Positions 61,954 through 64,000 of a stretch of DNA of 64,000 nucleotides are shown here, in pieces. The first letter of the stretch is position 1. Each line of letters opens with the position of its first letter. This DNA is from Pseudomonas fluorescens (GTDB lineage: Bacteria > Pseudomonadota > Gammaproteobacteria > Pseudomonadales > Pseudomonadaceae). The translations under genes and the position numbers were made by a program. The stretch spans positions 56,067 to 120,066 of the forward strand of contig NZ_VCNJ01000006.1 of the NCBI RefSeq assembly GCF_005938625.1, read 5' to 3'. The notes below the pieces were generated by a model. The model made no database searches. It saw only the letters and a list, made by a program, of their open reading frames with translations, and was not told where the DNA came from.

Positions 61954-62832
61954 TTACCACTGCATTTCGCCCTTGGCGACTTTCGCGCTCAGCTCCAGAG
62001 AGCTTTCTTCACCCAGTGTCGGGTAGCGTTTTTTCATCGCGGCGATCAGTGCGGCGGAGTCTTTGGCCTTGGCGGTTTCCGCGTCGAAAGCCTTAATGTA
62101 GTCGGCGGTGAATTTCACGCTGGCCAGCGAACGGCTGCTGTTGCCGAGGTAATGACCCGGCACCACGGTGTTCGGCTTCAGGGTTTCGATCGAGTGCAAG
62201 GTTTCCAGCCAGTCGGCGTGAGATTGCGCGGTCTGGGTGTCGGCCATCCATACGTGGATGTTCTCGGCAACGACGACGCCACCGACCACGGCTTTGAGCG
62301 ACGGGATCCACACAAAGCTGCGGTCCGGTTGTTTGCCGTCGAGGCCGACTACCTGCAATTTCTGCCCTTCGAGCATCAGGCTGTCGCCCTTGAGCACGCC
62401 CGGCACGATGGTTTTCGCCGGCACATCGGCGCCCATTTTCGGGCCCCAGAAAGCCAGTTTGCCGGCGACGGTTTTGTTGATGTGATCGACGGTCGGCTGC
62501 GAGGCCAGCACCTTGGCGTCGGGGAAGGCTTGGGTCAGGGTGTCGAGGCCGAAGTAGTAATCCGGGTCACCATGGCTGATGTAAATGGTGGTCAGGTGCT
62601 TGCCGCTGGCGCGGATTTTTTCCACCACCTGTTCAGCCTGGGATTTGCCGAATTGCGCATCAACGAGGATCGCGTCTTTCTCGCCGCTGACCAGCACCGA
62701 GGTCACCGGGAAAATCGCCTTTGTCCCTGGGTTATAGACGTCGAGGGTCAGGTTGGCAGCCGCTGCATGCGCGGCAAAACCCAGGGAAGCGGTGGCGAGC
62801 AGTACGCGTTTGAGTGTGGTGAAGCCGATCAT
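61954..62832 (-). CDS. Exported MBL-fold protein with altered metal-binding motif
   Basis: This 292-residue protein has a signal peptide (MIGFTTLKRVLLATASLGFA, then AHAAAANLTL) and a metallo-beta-lactamase fold (TSVLVSGEKDAILVDAQFGK; VVPGHYLGNSS near 210). The usual HxHxDH zinc motif is replaced by H87-G-D89-P-D91-Y92, so two of the three His/His positions are changed. The start at 62832 gives a clean signal peptide; a much longer in-frame extension overlaps the divergent LysR gene and is rejected. It is divergent from the LysR regulator at 62947 and upstream of an NAD(P)-binding gene. Hydrolase activity cannot be assumed. Confidence 0.8.
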   Translation of the reverse strand: MIGFTTLKRVLLATASLGFAAHAAAANLTLDVYNPGTKAIFPVTSVLVSGEKDAILVDAQFGKSQAEQVVEKIRASGKHLTTIYISHGDPDYYFGLDTLTQAFPDAKVLASQPTVDHINKTVAGKLAFWGPKMGADVPAKTIVPGVLKGDSLMLEGQKLQVVGLDGKQPDRSFVWIPSLKAVVGGVVVAENIHVWMADTQTAQSHADWLETLHSIETLKPNTVVPGHYLGNSSRSLASVKFTADYIKAFDAETAKAKDSAALIAAMKKRYPTLGEESSLELSAKVAKGEMQW

Positions 62833-62946
62833 CTGTTGCTCCGGTGTCGGAATGCCGTGTTTGGCGATGGGACAGAGCTTAGTTGCCTGACTCAGTACAA
62901 AAAATGCGATGCTTGAACATAGTTTGTTTCTGAAAGCGGGCAAATC

Positions 62947-63852
62947 ATGGATCGTCTCCAAGCAATGCGGGTGTTTGTCACCGTGGTGGATCTGGGCAGC
63001 CAGTCGGCAGCAGCCGATCATCTGGACCTTTCGCGGCCGGTGGTTTCGCGCTACCTGGCGGAACTGGAAGACTGGGTCGGCGCACGCCTGATGCACCGCA
63101 CCACACGCAAGTTGAGCCTGACCGCCGCCGGCAGTGAAATCCTGCCGCGCTGTCGGCAGATGCTCGAACTGTCGACGGACATGCAGGCGGCCGTCAGCGA
63201 GCCCCACGACGCCCCGCGCGGGCTGCTGCGGATCAGCGTCAGCACTTCGTTTGGCCAGGCACAACTGGCGGATGCGATGGCCGCTTACGTCAAACGCTAT
63301 CCCGGTGTGAGCATCGATATGCAAATGCTCGATCGCACGGTGAATCTGGTGGATGAACGGATCGATTTGGCGATTCGTACCAGTAACGATCTGGACCCCA
63401 ACCTGATCGCCCGACGTCTGACCGTTTGTCGCTCGGTGGTGTGTGCCGCGCCGGCTTATCTGCAGGAGCAAGCCGCACCGTTGCGGGTCGAGGAATTGAG
63501 TCGGCACAACTGCCTGACGCACTCGTATTTCGGCAAAAGCCTGTGGCATTTCGAGGAAGATGGCGAACCGGTTTCGGTGCCGGTGCAGGGCAATATCAGC
63601 GCCAACGAGGCCAGCACGTTATTGCGCGCAACATTGGCGGGCGCCGGGGTGGCGATGCTGCCGACGTATCAGGCCGGGGTGCATATTCACAGCGGTGAAC
63701 TGGTCCGACTGCTGCCCCATGCCGAGCCGCGACAAATGAACATCTACGCCGTGTATGCCTCGCGCAAACACATGCCGGCGGCGTTGCGCAGCATGCTGGA
63801 TTTTCTGGTGCTCAGATTTCCCGCCCCCCCCCAGTGGGATAATGATTTGTAA
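62947..63852 (+). CDS. LysR family regulator, divergent from the MBL-fold gene
   Basis: This 301-residue regulator has an N-terminal winged helix (QSAAADHLDLSRPVVSRYLA, then RLMHRTTRKLSLTAAGSEIL) and a periplasmic-binding-protein-like effector domain (VNLVDERIDLAIRTSNDLDP; ATLAGAGVAMLPTYQAG) of the CrgA/DmlR-like group. It is divergent from the MBL-fold/NAD(P)-binding pair and probably regulates it. The start is the ATG at 62947. The ribosome site is weak. Confidence 0.9.
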   Translation: MDRLQAMRVFVTVVDLGSQSAAADHLDLSRPVVSRYLAELEDWVGARLMHRTTRKLSLTAAGSEILPRCRQMLELSTDMQAAVSEPHDAPRGLLRISVSTSFGQAQLADAMAAYVKRYPGVSIDMQMLDRTVNLVDERIDLAIRTSNDLDPNLIARRLTVCRSVVCAAPAYLQEQAAPLRVEELSRHNCLTHSYFGKSLWHFEEDGEPVSVPVQGNISANEASTLLRATLAGAGVAMLPTYQAGVHIHSGELVRLLPHAEPRQMNIYAVYASRKHMPAALRSMLDFLVLRFPAPPQWDNDL

Positions 63853-63863
63853 ATCGGATCCCC

Positions 63864-63952
63864 TGTAGGAGTGAGCCTGCTCGCGATAGCGGTGTGTCAG
63901 TCGGATAGATGTTGCCTGACACTCCGTTATCGCGAGCAGGCTCACTCCTACA
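63864..63952. repeat. REP doublet (REPIN)
   Basis: Inverted copies TGTAGGAGTGAGCCTGCTCG and CGAGCAGGCTCACTCCTACA are separated by about 45 bp. Confidence 0.9.
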
Positions 63953-64000
63953 AGGGTTCATCAGCGTGCTGAATGGTCGGTTAAATCCTCAAGCTCACTC

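Noticed and set aside
62833..63549. N-terminal extension of the MBL-fold protein to 531 residues
   Set aside because: The extension is antisense to the LysR gene and would bury a clean signal peptide at residue 240. The start at 62832 is preferred.

Overview
The window is a chromosomal segment of a Pseudomonas, most likely of the P. fluorescens group. The evidence is the purU-mvaT-sbcB order, an H-NS-type MvaT, G+C-rich codon use, and Pseudomonas-type REP doublets built on GTGGGAGCGAGCTTGCTCGC-like and GTAGGAGCTGCCGAAGGCTG-like sequences. No rRNA, tRNA, CRISPR array, integrase or insertion sequence was seen.

Layout. 1-2687: housekeeping genes (partial purU, mvaT, sbcB). 2869-9588: a tightly overlapping six-gene operon of RDD, SpoIIM-like, DUF4129, DUF4350, MoxR-type AAA+ and DUF58 proteins. 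9649-25662: a leftward insecticidal toxin-complex (Tc) block. It holds a ten-repeat Ig-like protein, then a TcA subunit split into a TcaA-like and a TcaB-like protein, then a 1570-residue modular Ig-like protein. 25913-28514: PilZ protein, TPR-type lipoprotein, pyruvate kinase. 28679-32587: a 1302-residue delta-60 repeat protein. 32799-37863: enoyl-CoA hydratase, ferredoxin reductase, diguanylate cyclase, class I fumarase. 38054-48024: the second Tc block, one TcB followed by two TcC (RHS) proteins with unrelated C-terminal effector tails. 48127-52917: a DctB/DctD-like two-component system and an MFS organic-acid transporter with a sigma-54 promoter. 53325-63852: a small DGFDKT-repeat exported protein, a flavin reductase, small proteins, an AraC regulator, aruI with an aldehyde dehydrogenase and a divergent LysR regulator, and an NAD(P)-binding protein and MBL-fold protein divergent from another LysR regulator.

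Main discovery. Four near-identical 20-bp palindromes (type ACTGTCAGATCTGACAGT) lie at 22232, 25734, 28600 and 37979. Each is about 65-110 bp upstream of a start codon, and together they precede all four Tc-associated transcription units and no other gene examined here. They look like lux boxes, the targets of LuxR-type quorum-sensing or solo regulators: 16 of 20 bases match the Vibrio fischeri lux box. The proposed system is therefore a Tc toxin regulon split over about 38 kb and interrupted by housekeeping genes. It would be switched on together by a LuxR-type protein encoded outside this window. It would include the canonical TcA, TcB and TcC components and also two large Ig-repeat proteins and a delta-60 repeat protein not known to be Tc components. 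None of these proteins has a visible export signal, and no lysis or holin cassette is in the window.

The intergenic regions hold four related MITE-like elements with CCCCTCACCCTAACCCTCTC-type terminal inverted repeats and variable internal tandem repeats, plus at least six REP doublets.
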